From NCBI RefSeq assembly GCF_016415625.1, contig NZ_WBXP01000043.1, positions 1 to 32,064 on the forward strand: 32,064 bases of DNA. The letters are read 5' to 3'. How positions within the stretch are numbered: the first letter of the stretch is position 1; each line of letters begins with the position of its first letter. The translations under genes and the position numbers were made by a program. Under the pieces are notes generated by a model. The model worked only from the letters and a program-made list of their open reading frames with translations. It was not told the origin of the DNA and made no database searches. Of this stretch, positions 1-7,936 are shown piece by piece. The DNA is from Shimwellia pseudoproteus (GTDB taxonomy: Bacteria > Pseudomonadota > Gammaproteobacteria > Enterobacterales > Enterobacteriaceae).

Positions 1-2
1 AG

Positions 3-8
3 AGTCAA
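3..8 (-). promoter_or_regulatory. rRNA operon P2 promoter, -35 box only
   Basis: On the minus strand the last bases before the window edge read GGTTGACTCT, matching the start of the enterobacterial rrn P2 promoter (-35 TTGACT). Its -10 box and the 16S gene would lie to the left of the window. It sits about 110 bp downstream of P1, the usual P1-P2 spacing. Only the -35 hexamer is visible, so the call rests on context. Confidence 0.7.
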
Positions 9-80
9 CCCTTAATTCAGGATTTTCTCTTCAATCTTCACCGCTGTTTGCCGTGACGTCTGTCACAAGCGCCGTGTCGA

Positions 81-117
81 TGGAGGCGCATTATAGGGAG
101 TTCTCCGCGGCCTGCAA
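81..117 (-). promoter_or_regulatory. rRNA operon P1 promoter
   Basis: Reading leftward, TTGCAG (112-117) and TATAAT (90-95) are separated by 16 bp, the short spacer typical of rrn P1. The flanking GGCC, the ACTCCC before the -10 and the discriminator GCGCCTCC match the E. coli rrn P1 core as I know it, and the expected start is the A at 81. The GC-rich discriminator is the feature that makes rrn P1 sensitive to ppGpp and initiating NTP. The -35 (TTGCAG rather than TTGTCA) is slightly different from E. coli rrnB. By synteny this is the promoter of the rrnE counterpart, divergent from purH. Confidence 0.9.
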
Positions 118-171
118 TAGAAAGATTGCATAAAAATGACTGACTGCTGCATTCCCCAGCAAAACCCCTAT

Positions 172-202
172 TTATACCCATTTATGCACCGGGTTATCCA
201 CA
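172..202 (+). promoter_or_regulatory. Row of three DnaA-box-like 9-mers
   Basis: One exact DnaA box, TTATCCACA (194-202), is preceded in the same orientation by TTATGCACC (182-190) and TTATACCCA (172-180). Each of the two has one mismatch to TTATNCACA. Start positions are 10 and 12 bp apart, about one helical turn. The row lies between the divergent rrn P1 and purHD promoters. Function is inferred only; a single exact match in 32 kb is expected by chance. Confidence 0.4.
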
Positions 203-322
203 AACCAGCGGGCTTAGCGGCGGATCGCCCCCGCCCCAGGGGCCATTTCTTTCCTATTACGCCCCCGAAAATCGGCATAACTAACCGCGGATTATCGATA
301 AATGAGAAAAAGAAAAATTCGC

Positions 323-351
323 GAGCGTTGCGCAAACGTTTTCGTTACAAT
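323..351 (+). promoter_or_regulatory. purHD promoter with PurR operator
   Basis: A PurR box occupies 330-345 (GCGCAAACGTTTTCGT), matching the consensus ANGCAANCGNTTNCNT at every fixed position except the first base. It ends against a -10-like TACAAT (346-351). The corresponding -35 region (323-328) is poor, as is common for regulated promoters. A purine-loaded PurR bound here would cover the promoter spacer and block RNA polymerase, which is the known mode of control of purHD in E. coli. Confidence 0.85.
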
Positions 352-481
352 GCGCCCAGTGACAAGGATGCCCCCTCTGGGGCGTTAGCTGAGGTCTTAC
401 CGTAAATACCGGCCTCACCCGCCGTAAGATCTCTGCTAACGCTCTTTATATGTAATATTCCAATCCCGGGGATTTAATACC
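352..481 (+). promoter_or_regulatory. purH 5' leader with strong inverted repeats
   Basis: About 120 nt separate the -10 box from purH. The leader holds a GC hairpin (370-374 with 379-383, loop CTCT) and a 19-nt inverted repeat (382-400 with 424-442) that pairs at 18 of 19 positions when one G-U is allowed, around a 23-nt loop. The purH ribosome-binding site GGGGA (468-472) lies outside the stem. I know of no established regulator using this structure. Confidence 0.6.
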
Positions 482-2071
482 ATGCAACAACGTCGTCCAG
501 TCCGCCGCGCGCTGCTCAGTGTTTCTGACAAAGCCGGTATCGTCGAATTTGCTCAGGCTCTCTCCCAACGCGGCGTTGAGCTGCTCTCCACCGGTGGTAC
601 TGCCCACCTGCTGGCAGACGCTGGCCTGCCGGTTACCGAAGTGTCTGATTACACCGGCTTCCCGGAAATGATGGATGGACGCGTCAAAACCCTGCACCCG
701 AAAGTGCATGGCGGCATTCTGGGCCGCCGTGGCCAGGATGATGGCATCATGGCGCAGCACGACATCGCCCCAATTGATATGGTGGTGGTTAACCTCTACC
801 CCTTCGCCCAGACCGTTGCCCGCCCGGGCTGCTCTCTGGAAGATGCGGTAGAAAATATCGATATCGGCGGGCCGACCATGGTGCGCTCCGCCGCCAAGAA
901 CCATAAAGATGTCGCCATCGTAGTAAAAAGCAGTGACTACAGCGCCATTATTAAAGAGATGGATGCCAACGACGGTTCCCTGACCCTGGAAACCCGTTTT
1001 GACCTCGCCATCAAAGCCTTCGAACATACCGCAGCCTACGACAGCATGATCGCCAACTACTTTGGCCGTATGGTGCCGCCGTATCACGGCGATACCAGCG
1101 ATGTCTCGGGCTACTTCCCGCGCACCCTGAACCTGAACTTTATTAAGAAGCAGGATATGCGCTACGGCGAGAACGGCCACCAGCAGGCCGCCTTCTATAT
1201 AGAAGAACAGGTTCAGGAAGCCTCTGTTGCCACCGCCGAGCAGTTACAGGGCAAAGCGCTCTCCTATAACAACATCGCCGACACCGACGCAGCACTGGAG
1301 TGTGTCAAAGCGTTTGAGCAGCCCGCCTGTGTGATAGTCAAGCACGCCAACCCGTGCGGCGTCGCCGTGGATGGGTCAATCCTTGATGCCTATAACCGCG
1401 CCTATCAGACCGATCCCACCTCAGCCTTCGGCGGCATTATTGCCTTTAACCGTGAGCTGGATGCCGAAACCGCCCAGGCGATTGTCTCCCGGCAATTTGT
1501 GGAAGTGATCATCGCCCCGTCAGTCAGCGAAGAGGCGCTGAAAATAACCGCCGCCAAACAGAACGTACGCGTCCTGCGCTGCGGCGCATGGCAGCAGCCT
1601 GTGCCTGGCCTGGATTTTAAACGGGTGAACGGCGGCCTGCTGGTCCAGGAACGTGACCTTGGCATGGTGGGCGCAGATGAGCTGCGTGTGGTAACCAAAC
1701 GCCAGCCGACTGAACAAGAGCTGCGTGATGCGCTGTTCTGCTGGAAAGTCGCGAAGTTCGTGAAGTCCAACGCTATCGTCTATGCCAAAGAGAACATGAC
1801 CATCGGCATTGGCGCCGGCCAGATGAGCCGCGTCTACTCGGCGAAAATTGCCGGGATCAAAGCAGCAGATGAAGGGCTGGAAGTAAAAGGTTCAGCCATG
1901 GCATCGGATGCGTTCTTCCCGTTCCGCGACGGTATTGATGCCGCCGCCGGCGTCGGGGTGACCTGTATTATCCAGCCGGGCGGATCTATCCGTGATGAAG
2001 AGGTCATTGCCGCTGCCGACGAACACGGCATTGCCATGATCTTCACTAATATGCGCCACTTCCGTCATTAA
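482..2071 (+). CDS. purH: Bifunctional AICAR transformylase / IMP cyclohydrolase PurH
   Basis: PurH catalyses the last two steps of de novo purine synthesis in the cytosol: formyl transfer from 10-formyl-THF to AICAR, then ring closure to IMP. The 529-residue length equals E. coli PurH. The N-terminal MGS-like cyclohydrolase domain spans about residues 1-200 (STGGT near 36-40, [16 protein letters not shown] at 65-80). The C-terminal transformylase domain carries RYGEN (227-231) and the catalytic Lys-His pair in VKHANPCG (K287, H288). The ATG is preceded by GGGGA at a 9-nt spacing. It is the first gene of a two-gene operon with purD, under a PurR box. No truncation is visible. Confidence 0.99.
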   Translation: MQQRRPVRRALLSVSDKAGIVEFAQALSQRGVELLSTGGTAHLLADAGLPVTEVSDYTGFPEMMDGRVKTLHPKVHGGILGRRGQDDGIMAQHDIAPIDMVVVNLYPFAQTVARPGCSLEDAVENIDIGGPTMVRSAAKNHKDVAIVVKSSDYSAIIKEMDANDGSLTLETRFDLAIKAFEHTAAYDSMIANYFGRMVPPYHGDTSDVSGYFPRTLNLNFIKKQDMRYGENGHQQAAFYIEEQVQEASVATAEQLQGKALSYNNIADTDAALECVKAFEQPACVIVKHANPCGVAVDGSILDAYNRAYQTDPTSAFGGIIAFNRELDAETAQAIVSRQFVEVIIAPSVSEEALKITAAKQNVRVLRCGAWQQPVPGLDFKRVNGGLLVQERDLGMVGADELRVVTKRQPTEQELRDALFCWKVAKFVKSNAIVYAKENMTIGIGAGQMSRVYSAKIAGIKAADEGLEVKGSAMASDAFFPFRDGIDAAAGVGVTCIIQPGGSIRDEEVIAAADEHGIAMIFTNMRHFRH

Positions 2072-2086
2072 TCAGGGAGCGACACC

Positions 2087-3382
2087 ATGAAAGTACTCGT
2101 TATTGGTAACGGCGGGCGTGAACATGCCCTGGGCTGGAAAGCCGCCCAGTCCCCACTGGTTGAGACAGTATTTGTCGCACCGGGCAATGCCGGTACCGCA
2201 CTGGAACCCGCGCTCCAGAATGTGGACATCAGCCCAACGGATATTCCGGCGCTGTTGCGCTTTGCCCAGCGTGAGAAAGTAGACCTGACGATTGTCGGCC
2301 CAGAAGCCCCGCTGGTGATTGGCGTGGTGGATGCCTTCCGGGCGGCGGGCCTGACCATCTTCGGGCCAACCCAGGGCGCCGCCCAGCTGGAAGGCTCTAA
2401 AGCGTTTACCAAAGACTTTCTTGCCCGCCATCACATCCCGACGGCGGAGTACCAGAACTTCACCGAGGTTGAGCCAGCCCTGGCTTACCTGCGTGACAAA
2501 GGCGCGCCGATCGTTATCAAAGCCGACGGCCTGGCCGCCGGGAAGGGGGTTATCGTTGCCATGACCCTCGCCGAGGCCGAAGCCGCCGTCCAGGATATGC
2601 TGGCGGGTAACGCATTTGGCGATGCGGGCCACCGCATTGTGATTGAAGAATTCCTCGATGGCGAAGAAGCCAGCTTTATCGTCATGGTGGACGGTGAGCA
2701 CGTGCTGCCAATGGCCACCAGCCAGGATCATAAGCGGGTGGGTGATGGTGACACCGGCCCAAATACCGGCGGTATGGGGGCTTACTCCCCGGCGCCGGTG
2801 GTCACTGATGAGATCCACCAGCGCACCATGGAACGGATTATCTGGCCAACCGTGCGCGGCATGGCGGCAGAAGGGAATACCTATACGGGCTTCCTGTATG
2901 CCGGCTTGATGATCGACAAACAAGGCAACCCGAAAGTGATTGAGTTTAACTGCCGGTTTGGCGATCCGGAAACCCAGCCTATCATGCTGCGCATGAAGTC
3001 TGATCTGGTGGCGCTGTGCCTGGCCGCCTGTGACGGTAAGCTGGATACCCAAACCTCTGAGTGGGATCCGCGTGCATCCTTAGGCGTGGTAATGGCCGCT
3101 GGCGGTTACCCCGGGGATTATCGCAAAGGTGATGTGATCCACGGCCTGCCCACTGGGGAAGCTGCAGATAGCAAAGTCTTCCACGCGGGAACGGTGCTGT
3201 CCGGGGAGCAACAGGTGCTGACCAACGGCGGCCGGGTGCTCTGTGTGACGGCGCTGGGTAATAGTGTTGAGCAAGCGCAGCAGCGCGCTTATCAGCTGTT
3301 ATCACAGATCGACTGGGAAGGCGGCTTCTGCCGTAAAGATATTGGTTACCGGGCCATTGCCAGAGAGCAACAGGCAGACTGA
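2087..3382 (+). CDS. purD: Phosphoribosylamine-glycine ligase (GAR synthetase) PurD
   Basis: PurD joins glycine to 5-phosphoribosylamine using ATP, the second step of de novo purine synthesis. It is an ATP-grasp enzyme. The N-terminal Rossmann-like part has GNGGREH (residues 7-13) and GPEAPL (about 70-75). The ATP-grasp core shows KADGLAAGKGV, the GPNTGGMGAYSP substrate loop and FNCRFGDPETQ with metal-binding residues. The 431-residue length is within two of E. coli. It starts 15 bp after the purH stop with CAGGGAG (2073-2079) as ribosome-binding site, so the two are cotranscribed. A hairpin terminator follows 18 bp after the stop. Its reaction lies upstream of AIR, the purine intermediate used by ThiC encoded further along. 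Confidence 0.99.
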   Translation: MKVLVIGNGGREHALGWKAAQSPLVETVFVAPGNAGTALEPALQNVDISPTDIPALLRFAQREKVDLTIVGPEAPLVIGVVDAFRAAGLTIFGPTQGAAQLEGSKAFTKDFLARHHIPTAEYQNFTEVEPALAYLRDKGAPIVIKADGLAAGKGVIVAMTLAEAEAAVQDMLAGNAFGDAGHRIVIEEFLDGEEASFIVMVDGEHVLPMATSQDHKRVGDGDTGPNTGGMGAYSPAPVVTDEIHQRTMERIIWPTVRGMAAEGNTYTGFLYAGLMIDKQGNPKVIEFNCRFGDPETQPIMLRMKSDLVALCLAACDGKLDTQTSEWDPRASLGVVMAAGGYPGDYRKGDVIHGLPTGEAADSKVFHAGTVLSGEQQVLTNGGRVLCVTALGNSVEQAQQRAYQLLSQIDWEGGFCRKDIGYRAIAREQQAD

Positions 3383-3400
3383 GCCGTGTAGTCGCGCTAT

Positions 3401-3424
3401 AGCCGCCTGCGGGCGGCTTTTTTA
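3401..3424 (+). terminator. Rho-independent terminator of purHD
   Basis: Stem AGCCGCC (3401-3407) pairs with GGCGGCT (3412-3418) around TGCG, followed by a run of T. On the minus strand the stem is followed by TATAGCGC, so it is not an obvious terminator for the converging yjaH. Confidence 0.9.
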
Positions 3425-3443
3425 TTGCGGCAGTCCAGGGCAA

Positions 3444-4103
3444 TCAGAAGGTTGATGCATCAGGATTCCAGCGGCAGAAGTCCTCATTGGCCACCAGCAA
3501 TAACTGCGCCCCTTCCGGTGCTTCCAGCCAGGCAATATCCACCGCCACCGCAGAGTGGCTTTGTCGCTGGCGAATATAATCAATCGCCGCGTTCTCCAGT
3601 GCAGGCTCTGCGGTTTTGCCATCGCAGGTTACGACCTTACCATCCGGCTGCCAGCGCCCCTGATACAGGTTAACGCGGCCGCTACGCAAAGCATCGCTGG
3701 TCTGTTTAAGCTGTGTCGCCCGGTACTGGTAAAGGGCTATCTGGTCACTGGAGAGCTGCTGCTTGTTATTGTCGACTTCGTGCTGCATAAAGCTCAGGCC
3801 GCCTTTTTCATCAAAGCGCACCTTCACGTGCTCCTGGGGCTTACTGAATTCAGTCAGTTCGATAGACGCCAGCCGGTCATCCTGCCAGCGGTACTCGCGG
3901 GTTGCGGTCGCGCCTTTGCCCCACGGGCTCACAACGGCGAGGATATGGACACTGCCCTGGGCTTCGTCTTTACGCCAGATACGTACCACACCGTCATCAG
4001 CGGTATAACCACTGGCGGTAAAAGGGGGAATAGCAGACTTGCTGCTGCAAGCCTGTAATAACAGCGCGCTGGCCAGTAACGTGGCGTTACGCCAGTTAAA
4101 CAT
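3444..4103 (-). CDS. yjaH: DUF1481-type putative lipoprotein YjaH
   Basis: A 219-residue protein, placed as YjaH because it follows hupA as in E. coli; its biochemical role is unknown to me. I chose the start at 4103 because the longer frame (from 4169) begins upstream of the hupA terminator hairpin and its extra 22 residues look untranslated. From this start the N-terminus is a classic lipoprotein signal: charged MFNWR, a hydrophobic stretch, then LLLQAC with the lipidated Cys at 19. Ser at +2 predicts sorting to the outer membrane. The mature part is hydrophilic and rich in Gln, Trp and Arg, with no catalytic motif that I recognise. It converges with purD, with only 61 bp between stops. Confidence 0.8.
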   Translation of the reverse strand: MFNWRNATLLASALLLQACSSKSAIPPFTASGYTADDGVVRIWRKDEAQGSVHILAVVSPWGKGATATREYRWQDDRLASIELTEFSKPQEHVKVRFDEKGGLSFMQHEVDNNKQQLSSDQIALYQYRATQLKQTSDALRSGRVNLYQGRWQPDGKVVTCDGKTAEPALENAAIDYIRQRQSHSAVAVDIAWLEAPEGAQLLLVANEDFCRWNPDASTF

Positions 4104-4131
4104 AGGCCGCTCAGGCTTATGCCAATTAAAC

Positions 4132-4152
4132 AAAAGGGGCTTTACCGCCCCT
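4132..4152 (-). terminator. Terminator after hupA
   Basis: On the minus strand AGGGGC pairs with GCCCCT around GGTAAA and is followed by TTTTG. It lies 32 bp after the hupA stop and upstream of the chosen yjaH start. Partial read-through could supply yjaH, for which I see no strong promoter of its own. Confidence 0.75.
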
Positions 4153-4183
4153 CTGTCAACACGCTTCACTGTTTCGCCGTGGC

Positions 4184-4456
4184 TTACTTAACAGCGTCTT
4201 TCAGTGCTTTACCAGAAACAAATGCCGGCACGTTAGCTGCGGCGATTTTGATTTCATTACCGGTCTGCGGGTTGCGGCCAGTACGCTCAGCACGGTGGTT
4301 CACCTTGAAGGTACCGAAGCCTACCAGTTGAACTGCATCACCTTCTTTCAGAGACTCAGTAATCGCTGCCAGAGTGGATTCCAGCGCGGCTTTCGCTTGC
4401 GCTTTAGACAGGTCAGCCTTGTCAGCAATTACATCAATCAGTTGAGTCTTATTCAT
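4184..4456 (-). CDS. hupA: DNA-binding protein HU, alpha subunit
   Basis: HU-alpha is a small nucleoid protein that bends and wraps DNA as a homodimer or as a heterodimer with HU-beta. The 90-residue protein matches E. coli HupA almost throughout. It shows N-terminal helices beginning [11 protein letters not shown], the VGFGTF turn (45-50), and the DNA-gripping arm with RNPQTG (61-66), whose proline intercalates between bases in the family. The start is preceded by AAGGAT. It follows yjaG after a 186-bp gap with a candidate promoter and precedes a hairpin terminator, so it is probably mostly monocistronic. Confidence 0.98.
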   Translation of the reverse strand: MNKTQLIDVIADKADLSKAQAKAALESTLAAITESLKEGDAVQLVGFGTFKVNHRAERTGRNPQTGNEIKIAAANVPAFVSGKALKDAVK

Positions 4457-4567
4457 AAGTTATCCTTACAATGTGTTTATCGCTTGCTAAGCATCGAGTG
4501 CGACGGAAATGCCTGAATAGCACTCTCCTGCATACACGCACCGATAGCCACTTTTTTTCGCCCCACA

Positions 4568-4597
4568 AATGTAGACCAGACGGGGGGTTAATTGGAA
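4568..4597 (-). promoter_or_regulatory. Candidate hupA promoter
   Basis: Reading leftward, TTCCAA (4592-4597) and TACATT (4568-4573) are 18 bp apart, about 110 bp upstream of hupA. The initial transcript would contain a run of seven A (around 4553-4559). Fis and CRP control is known for E. coli hupA, but I did not identify clear sites. Confidence 0.35.
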
Positions 4598-4642
4598 GCC
4601 TTCAGGCATGACAAAACAGGCAGTAAGTCACGTTTTGTTGTC

Positions 4643-5233
4643 CTATTGCTGCAAATTTATACCGATATTGCTACTACCGGCCTCGCGCAGGTCTGCACGC
4701 AGCCCTTTAATCAGCTCAATGTCCCGCTCTTCACAGGCCGCCAGCAGGCGGAAAATCTCCCACTGGATGTCCCATTCCTGTTCTACGGCAGGGTTAAGTT
4801 TGAGCTCTTCCTCGGTCATTTCCCGTCCGGCCTGAGTCATTTCCAGCATCGCGACAGTGGTAATTGATGTTTTACTGACGTCGATGGCGTGCTCGGTGGT
4901 TTCACCACTCAGCAGGGAGTGCAGCAATTCGCTTAAGGCCACACAGGCATCAATGGCAGGCCAGACACCGTAGATATCATAGTCATCACCGACCGGAATC
5001 GCTTCTTCCAGCTTCTCCAGCTGGCTGTCGAAATTCACTTTGGCGTCTTTGACGGTTAACGTCTCCCACACCAGATCGAGAATACGGCGGTAGATCTGCC
5101 CGTCACCAAACGCCGTTTGCTGGCAAAACATGGCATAGTTCGGATACATGCGTTCACACAGGCTGGCCATAAAGGTGACATGCTGCCAGCTTTCCAGCTT
5201 CTCAAGGCGCAAATGAATTGGGTTCTGTAACAT
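4643..5233 (-). CDS. yjaG: DUF416 family protein YjaG
   Basis: A 196-residue cytosolic protein matching E. coli YjaG in length and nearly all of its sequence (starts MLQNPIHLRLEKLESW; ends SSNIGINLQQ). The family (DUF416) is helical and acidic with no catalytic motif that I recognise; function is unknown. No signal peptide or membrane segment is visible. It lies 43 bp downstream of nfi and upstream of hupA on the same strand, so it probably belongs to the nudC-hemE-nfi-yjaG transcript. Confidence 0.93.
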   Translation of the reverse strand: MLQNPIHLRLEKLESWQHVTFMASLCERMYPNYAMFCQQTAFGDGQIYRRILDLVWETLTVKDAKVNFDSQLEKLEEAIPVGDDYDIYGVWPAIDACVALSELLHSLLSGETTEHAIDVSKTSITTVAMLEMTQAGREMTEEELKLNPAVEQEWDIQWEIFRLLAACEERDIELIKGLRADLREAGSSNIGINLQQ

Positions 5234-5276
5234 TAAACCATCTCGTAAAGGCGATAATGCTGGCAGTGTACAGCAA

Positions 5277-5948
5277 TCATTGGTGGATTTCCTGCCAGCG
5301 CAAAAATGCCGGTTTCCGTGACGCTACCGCATCCGCCCAGCGGGTCGGCTCCGGCAGGCGATACCCCGCCATACAGCGCTGTACCCAACTGAGCGCTGTA
5401 TCGGCGCTTATCCGGTGCCCCGTGGAGACAAACAGCGGATTACAGCGCGCTTTACTGCGCCATACCCACCCCAGGGGCTGGTCCTTATCCACCAAAGGCG
5501 CCAGGGCGCCCGGGGAATCGGAAGGCAACGTATAGCGCCCGCACAGGCGCTTCTTCGCCACCCCGATGGTCGGCACGTCAATCATCAATCCAAAGTGGCT
5601 GGCCACCCCCAGGCGGCGCGGGTGGGCAATACCGTGGCCATCCACCAGCAACAGATCCGGTTTATGCGCCAGTTGCTGCCAGGCCACCGCCAGGGCCGGG
5701 GTCTCCCGGAAAGAGAGAAACCCCGGAATATAGGGCATCACCGTTGGGATTCTGGCAACCTGATACTCCACCAGGTTCAGGGAGGGCCACGCCAGGACCA
5801 CCAGCGCGGCCCGGGTGATAGTTCCCTCGTCTTCGAAACCGACATCGGCACCGCCGATCCAGCGTGGCGGATCCGCGATAAACCGATCCTCCACGATCAC
5901 CTGTTGCGCCAGATCCAACTGCTGCGCGCGCAGCGCGGCAAGATCCAT
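5277..5948 (-). CDS. nfi: Endonuclease V
   Basis: Endonuclease V nicks DNA one phosphodiester 3' of deoxyinosine and some other deaminated bases, starting repair. The 223 residues equal E. coli Nfi. Expected acidic catalytic residues are present: D35 (GADVGF), E82 (SFRETP) and D103 (VDGHG), with the wedge PYIPG at 72-76. The frame is open for 61 more codons into hemE, but I chose the ATG at 5948: it aligns with the known N-terminus ([10 protein letters not shown]) and has AAGGAG just upstream. It lies 10 bp after hemE and is probably cotranscribed with it. Confidence 0.97.
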   Translation of the reverse strand: MDLAALRAQQLDLAQQVIVEDRFIADPPRWIGGADVGFEDEGTITRAALVVLAWPSLNLVEYQVARIPTVMPYIPGFLSFRETPALAVAWQQLAHKPDLLLVDGHGIAHPRRLGVASHFGLMIDVPTIGVAKKRLCGRYTLPSDSPGALAPLVDKDQPLGWVWRSKARCNPLFVSTGHRISADTALSWVQRCMAGYRLPEPTRWADAVASRKPAFLRWQEIHQ

Positions 5949-5958
5949 AGCCGACTCC

Positions 5959-7023
5959 TTAACGGTGGTAAGGCACCGACAGGCGGTGCACCGCATCAAC
6001 AAAGGCACCAGGATGCTCAGGCGGGATATCCTGGTGAATACCGTGGCCGAGGTTGAACACGTGCCCTTCCCCGTGGCCAAATCCTGCCAGAATAGCAGCC
6101 ACTTCCTGCTCAATACGCGCCGCGGGCGCATACAGAACGGAAGGGTCCATATTGCCCTGCAGGGCGACTTTATCCCCTACCCGGCGGCGGGCATCGGCAA
6201 TATCAGTGCTCCAGTCAAGCCCCAGTGCATCGCACCCGGTAGCCGCCATTGCCTCCAGCCACTGGCCGCCGCCTTTGGTAAAGAGGGTCACCGGCACCCG
6301 GCGTCCGTCATTTTCCCGCAGCAGGCCATCAACAATCTTATGCATATAGTCGAGGGAGAACTGCTGATAATCCTGGCCGGTCAGCACACCACCCCATGTG
6401 TCAAAAATCATCACTGACTGGGCGCCCGCGCGGATCTGCGCATTGAGGTACAAGATAACGCTCTGGGCGAGTTTCTCCAGCAAGGCATGCAGGGTCTGCG
6501 GCTCGGTGTACATCATTTTTTTGATCACCGTGAAGGCTTTACTGCCGCTGCCTTCCACCATATAAGTGGCCAGGGTCCAGGGGCTCCCGGAGAAGCCAAT
6601 CAACGGCACGTCACCTTTCAGCTCACGGCGGATGGTGCGAACGGCATCCATCACATAGCGCAGCTCATCTTCCGGATCCGGCACCGGGATGCGATCCACA
6701 TCCGCTTTACAGGTTACCGGCCGGGCAAAGCGCGGGCCTTCGCCAGCACCAAAGCTCAGCCCGAGGCCCATCGCATCCGGGATAGTAAGAATATCGGAGA
6801 ATAAAATCGCCGCATCCAGCGGGTAACGGCGCAATGGCTGCAGTGTCACCTCGCAGGCCAGCTCGGCATTACGGCACAGGGACATAAAATCCCCGGCTTC
6901 GGCGCGAGTAGCTTTATATTCCGGTAAATAGCGCCCCGCCTGGCGCATCATCCATACTGGCGTCATATCTACTGGCTGGCGCAGCAAGGCGCGCAGGTAA
7001 CGATCGTTTTTAAGTTCGGTCAT
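5959..7023 (-). CDS. hemE: Uroporphyrinogen decarboxylase HemE
   Basis: HemE removes four carboxyl groups from uroporphyrinogen III to give coproporphyrinogen III in the cytosolic part of haem synthesis. The 354 residues match E. coli HemE. The signature [10 protein letters not shown] (27-36) and the conserved Asp in LFSDIL (D77), which contacts the pyrroles in the family, are present. So are [13 protein letters not shown] and the C-terminal NLGHGI. AGGAAATGG supplies the ribosome-binding site. It sits 41 bp downstream of nudC and immediately upstream of nfi, as in E. coli. The sequence shows no haem-specific regulatory site. Confidence 0.98.
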   Translation of the reverse strand: MTELKNDRYLRALLRQPVDMTPVWMMRQAGRYLPEYKATRAEAGDFMSLCRNAELACEVTLQPLRRYPLDAAILFSDILTIPDAMGLGLSFGAGEGPRFARPVTCKADVDRIPVPDPEDELRYVMDAVRTIRRELKGDVPLIGFSGSPWTLATYMVEGSGSKAFTVIKKMMYTEPQTLHALLEKLAQSVILYLNAQIRAGAQSVMIFDTWGGVLTGQDYQQFSLDYMHKIVDGLLRENDGRRVPVTLFTKGGGQWLEAMAATGCDALGLDWSTDIADARRRVGDKVALQGNMDPSVLYAPAARIEQEVAAILAGFGHGEGHVFNLGHGIHQDIPPEHPGAFVDAVHRLSVPYHR

Positions 7024-7064
7024 TCATCCATTTCCTGTCTCAACGGGGACGTCAGTGTAACATG

Positions 7065-7844
7065 TCATTCACAACCGGCCCGACACCGGGCGACAGTATC
7101 TTCAATTAACCGCCGCGCCACGGTGCCCACAGCAGGCAGCAAGGGTAACTGGTCATAACGATACCAGCCGGCGTCCAGTAACTCCTTACGATCAATGGCT
7201 ATCTCTCCCCCGGCGTACTCCGCCGTAAAGGCCATCATCAGGGATTGTGGGAAGGGCCAGGGCTGGGAGCTGACATAACGCAGGTTTTTCACCCTGATGC
7301 TGCTCTCTTCCATCACCTCTCTGGCAACCGCCTGCTCCAGGGTTTCGCCAACCTCCACAAACCCCGCCAGTACGGTATATACCCCGTTACGATGGCGGGT
7401 ATGCTGGGCCAGTAAAATCGTGTCGTCCCGGCGAATGGCAACGATAATACAGGGGGCTATCTGCGGGTAATAGCGCTCCCGGCAGTGATTGCACAGCATC
7501 GCCCATTCGGTCTTACTGGGATGCATCTCGTGGCCACAGTAGCCGCAGTATTGATGGGAGCGGTAAAACTCTGCCAGCTGTACCCCCCGGCCCGCCAATT
7601 GGAACAGCCCGGGCTCCTGGTCAATAAGCTGGCGTACTGAGCCCATCTCTCCGGGTTGCGACTGGCAAACCAGCCAGACCGGTTCCCCCTGCCACTCACC
7701 AATCTGACGGGCAAAAACCCCCGCCAGCCCCCAGTCTGCGGCGGTGCCGTAGGGCAGCCCCCCTGCCGGGAGCCATAATTTATGGCCGTGGCTGACTATC
7801 CACCAACCGTGATCTAATTTTTCAGTTATGCGATCTGCTAACAC
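7065..7844 (-). CDS. nudC: NAD-capped RNA hydrolase / NADH pyrophosphatase NudC
   Basis: NudC hydrolyses NADH and removes NAD caps from RNA 5' ends. The 259-residue protein has a zinc ribbon (C100, C103, C118, C121), a Nudix box from G161 to about I183 and the NADH-family motif SQPWPFPQS (193-201). Within the Nudix box the metal-binding REVMEE (175-180) is intact, but the next motif glycine is Ser182. The start is a GTG: the codon aligned with E. coli Met1 is GCA here, and the only upstream in-frame start is GTG at 7844, with GGGG 8 nt before it. The gene thus gains two or three N-terminal residues. It heads the nudC-hemE-nfi-yjaG group and diverges from rsd. Confidence 0.95.
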   Translation of the reverse strand: MLADRITEKLDHGWWIVSHGHKLWLPAGGLPYGTAADWGLAGVFARQIGEWQGEPVWLVCQSQPGEMGSVRQLIDQEPGLFQLAGRGVQLAEFYRSHQYCGYCGHEMHPSKTEWAMLCNHCRERYYPQIAPCIIVAIRRDDTILLAQHTRHRNGVYTVLAGFVEVGETLEQAVAREVMEESSIRVKNLRYVSSQPWPFPQSLMMAFTAEYAGGEIAIDRKELLDAGWYRYDQLPLLPAVGTVARRLIEDTVARCRAGCE

Positions 7845-7936
7845 TTGCGCTACCCCAGCTTCACTGGCACTCTCGTATTCACATTTTACTTACATTTTTA
7901 CTAACAGTGCGGCTTACCTTAGAGACGGAGTCAAAC
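7845..7936. other. nudC-rsd divergent promoter region
   Basis: This AT-rich 92-bp gap must hold promoters for both nudC (-) and rsd (+). Reading toward nudC there is a -10-like TAAAAT; toward rsd there is TACATT (7891-7896). Neither has a convincing -35 at the right distance, so I do not assign start sites. The rsd ribosome-binding site is GGAG at 7927-7930. Confidence 0.4.

Noticed and set aside
136..405. An 89-codon frame upstream of purH
   Set aside because: It overlaps the DnaA-like boxes, the PurR operator and the purH leader stem, has no ribosome-binding site, and its product resembles no family I know.
4104..4169. Longer yjaH start
   Set aside because: The extra codons span the hupA terminator region and displace the lipoprotein signal from the N-terminus.
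5949..6131. Longer nfi frame extending into hemE
   Set aside because: It overlaps hemE coding sequence, and the internal ATG has a strong AAGGAG and aligns with known Nfi proteins.
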